Shown one piece after another: positions 3,958 to 5,383 of a stretch of 5,383 nucleotides of DNA. The notes beneath the pieces were generated by a model. That model was not told where the DNA came from, searched no databases, and saw nothing but the letters and a program-made list of their open reading frames with translations. A program made the translations under genes and the position numbers. Location of the stretch: assembly GCA_022706175.1 (NCBI GenBank), contig JAKJDB010000222.1, forward strand, positions 1 through 5,383, written 5' to 3'. Each line of letters starts with the position of its first letter. The first letter of the stretch is position 1. This DNA is from Candidatus Zhuqueibacterota bacterium. Its GTDB lineage: Bacteria; KSB1; UBA2214.

Positions 3958-5383
3958 ATGAAGCGCCCTTTCTTCGCCCAGCAGGCCGACGTTCAGCTGT
4001 TCGGGGGCCGGTTGACCATTGTCATGCTCCTGTTTGCCCTTCAGGGTCTGTGGGCCTTGGAGAACGTCGGCTTGGAACGCAGCCGCCTGCATGCCATTGA
4101 GCACAAAGGACCGGCGGTGGACTTTTTCAGCGGCGCCCTGTTGGGCAACGGCGGCCTCGGCGCTGTGGTGACCACGCGCCCGGATGCCATTGTCGTTTTT
4201 TTCGGACATAACAACGTCTGGGACATCCGCATTGCCGAGAACCACCGTGAAGAGATCGGCACCTTTCGCTATGTCTTCGAACAGGTCAAAGCGATTCCGG
4301 ATACACTGAAAAGCCTGACCGAGAATCTCTGGTATAAAAACTATGCACAGATGGCGCGCGATAATTACCGCCAACCCTACCCCCGGCCTTTTCCCTGCGG
4401 CGCGCTGCTGCTCGGCTTTGACCGGCGCCGCATCGAAGTGTTGGGGCATAGCCTGGATCTCAGCAACGGCCTCTGCCGCATCGATCTGCGCATTGATCAT
4501 GAACCGGCCGGCCTGGAGCTGTTTACCTTTCTGCAGCGGGATGAATTATGGTTCAGATTGCTGGATCGGCACGGCCGTCTGCGGCCCAACTGCTTTGACC
4601 GCATTCGCCTGATCCCAGACCCTTCCACGGTCGACACCTTTCCGCCGGTGCCGGCCGCAGGGCCTGGAATCGCTTTTTACCAGCGACTGCCCTTTTGCCA
4701 GCCGCCTTCCGGCCAGCCCTTTAAAGACCATCCCAAGGACCGCGCTTTTCAACTGGCGGTGCAGGTTTCCTGCCCGCTTGCCACAAGCGAACGGCTGGAT
4801 TGGGAGGGCAATCCCAAAACCATGGAGCGATGGGAACGCAGCTTCACGGACGAAACCCCTCTGGTCGGCTATGCCTCCCTGTGGGAGGGATTGGCCGACA
4901 GCCTAGCCGGGGCTACGGTTCTCCACGCAGCACCCTCGGCTGACCGCTACGCCGCTGTGCAGAGTCAGAACCAGCGCCAATGGGCCGATTATTGGGGCTG
5001 CTCGGCTGTAGCGCTCGCGGACGCAGAACTGGAAAAAATCTGGTATCGCAACCTCTATTTTCTCAACTGCAGCGCCAAGGCCGGCGTCACCTGTCCGGGA
5101 TTGTTCGCCAATTGGAGCTATCAGCAGATCGGCACTGCCTGGCATGGCGATTATCATATGAACTATAACACCCAGCAGCCCTTCTGGGCTACCTTTTCCA
5201 GCAACCATCTGGATAAAAATCTGCCCTATGTCGATCTGGTGGAAAAATTGATGCCGGTCAGTCGGCGCTGGGCCAGAGAATATTACCATCTGCCGGGCGC
5301 CTATTTCCCCCATTCAGCCTACCCAGTGGAGATGACCATGAACCCCTATCCGGCGCCGGACTGGGGATGGGAGATCTGCGAGA
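3958..5383 (+). CDS. Exported GH95-like glycoside hydrolase, N-terminal 475 residues (runs off the right edge)
   Basis: The product opens with a charged n-region and a hydrophobic stretch (LTIVMLLFALQGLWA, 19-33) that reads as a signal peptide; its n-region is rather long. A beta-rich N-terminal domain follows, with FFSGALLGNGGLGAVV (56-71) and HNNVWDIR (84-91), both typical of GH95-like proteins. PYPRPFPCGALLLGFDRR begins near residue 140. The helical barrel begins around residue 350 and contains WHGDYHMNYNTQQPFW (395-410). Asn402-Tyr-Asn404 corresponds to the Asn-x-Asn pair that helps the attacking water in the GH95 fucosidase AfcA. In AfcA the catalytic Glu lies about 145 residues later, so its equivalent should be beyond the window. 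GH95 members are alpha-L-fucosidases or alpha-L-galactosidases; this protein may be a related, uncharacterised branch (DUF5703-like), so the substrate is unsure. It is likely periplasmic or extracellular. It is divergent from the tRNA operon and has its own promoter and ribosome site. Confidence 0.85.
   Translation, partial: MKRPFFAQQADVQLFGGRLTIVMLLFALQGLWALENVGLERSRLHAIEHKGPAVDFFSGALLGNGGLGAVVTTRPDAIVVFFGHNNVWDIRIAENHREEIGTFRYVFEQVKAIPDTLKSLTENLWYKNYAQMARDNYRQPYPRPFPCGALLLGFDRRRIEVLGHSLDLSNGLCRIDLRIDHEPAGLELFTFLQRDELWFRLLDRHGRLRPNCFDRIRLIPDPSTVDTFPPVPAAGPGIAFYQRLPFCQPPSGQPFKDHPKDRAFQLAVQVSCPLATSERLDWEGNPKTMERWERSFTDETPLVGYASLWEGLADSLAGATVLHAAPSADRYAAVQSQNQRQWADYWGCSAVALADAELEKIWYRNLYFLNCSAKAGVTCPGLFANWSYQQIGTAWHGDYHMNYNTQQPFWATFSSNHLDKNLPYVDLVEKLMPVSRRWAREYYHLPGAYFPHSAYPVEMTMNPYPAPDWGWEICE

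Noticed and set aside
3853..4500. A 215-codon minus-strand open frame
   Set aside because: It lies antisense to the GH95-like gene, which has family motifs, a signal peptide and a ribosome site; this frame has none of these.

Overview
The window looks like chromosomal DNA of a free-living bacterium with moderately high GC. It carries sigma70-type promoters, intrinsic terminators, Shine-Dalgarno signals close to AGGAGG, and secreted glycosidases. The gene content would suit an environmental polysaccharide degrader, for example in the FCB-type candidate phyla. That placement is inference from gene content only; nothing here is a phylogenetic marker good enough to name a phylum.

Layout. (1) Bases 1-536, minus strand: the N-terminal part of an exported GH38-type alpha-mannosidase, starting at TTG and running off the left edge. 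(2) Bases 537-804: a divergent intergenic region with a candidate promoter for the mannosidase and a terminator-like hairpin. (3) Bases 805-1776, plus strand: a MinD/ParA/FlhG-like P-loop ATPase whose deviant Walker A motif has Glu where the signature Lys normally sits. (4) Bases 1923-2672, minus strand and convergent with it: a pentapeptide-repeat protein with 20 in-register repeats and a basic C-terminal tail. It has a good promoter at 2776-2805, and an inverted repeat lies over the predicted transcription start. (5) Bases 2806-3514: no confident gene. This stretch holds a strong bidirectional terminator, two 15-bp palindromic repeats set 21 bp apart, a perfect hairpin, and fragments of open frame that may be gene or mobile-element remnants. 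(6) Bases 3515-3778, minus strand: a complete small tRNA operon in the order promoter, tRNA-His(GTG), tRNA-Glu(TTC), strong intrinsic terminator. (7) Bases 3779-3957: a divergent region with a large GC-rich inverted repeat and a promoter for the next gene. (8) Bases 3958-5383, plus strand: the N-terminal 475 residues of an exported GH95-like glycoside hydrolase, running off the right edge.

The two glycosidases at the edges fit extracellular or periplasmic glycan breakdown (mannosides and probably fucosides or related sugars), but they are not in one operon. The ATPase and the pentapeptide protein face each other and have separate promoters, so a functional link between them is only a possibility. 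I did not find a clear new multi-gene system. The most unusual items are the ATPase with the altered P-loop, the pentapeptide protein with its amphipathic basic tail and possible operator, and the unexplained 2806-3514 region.
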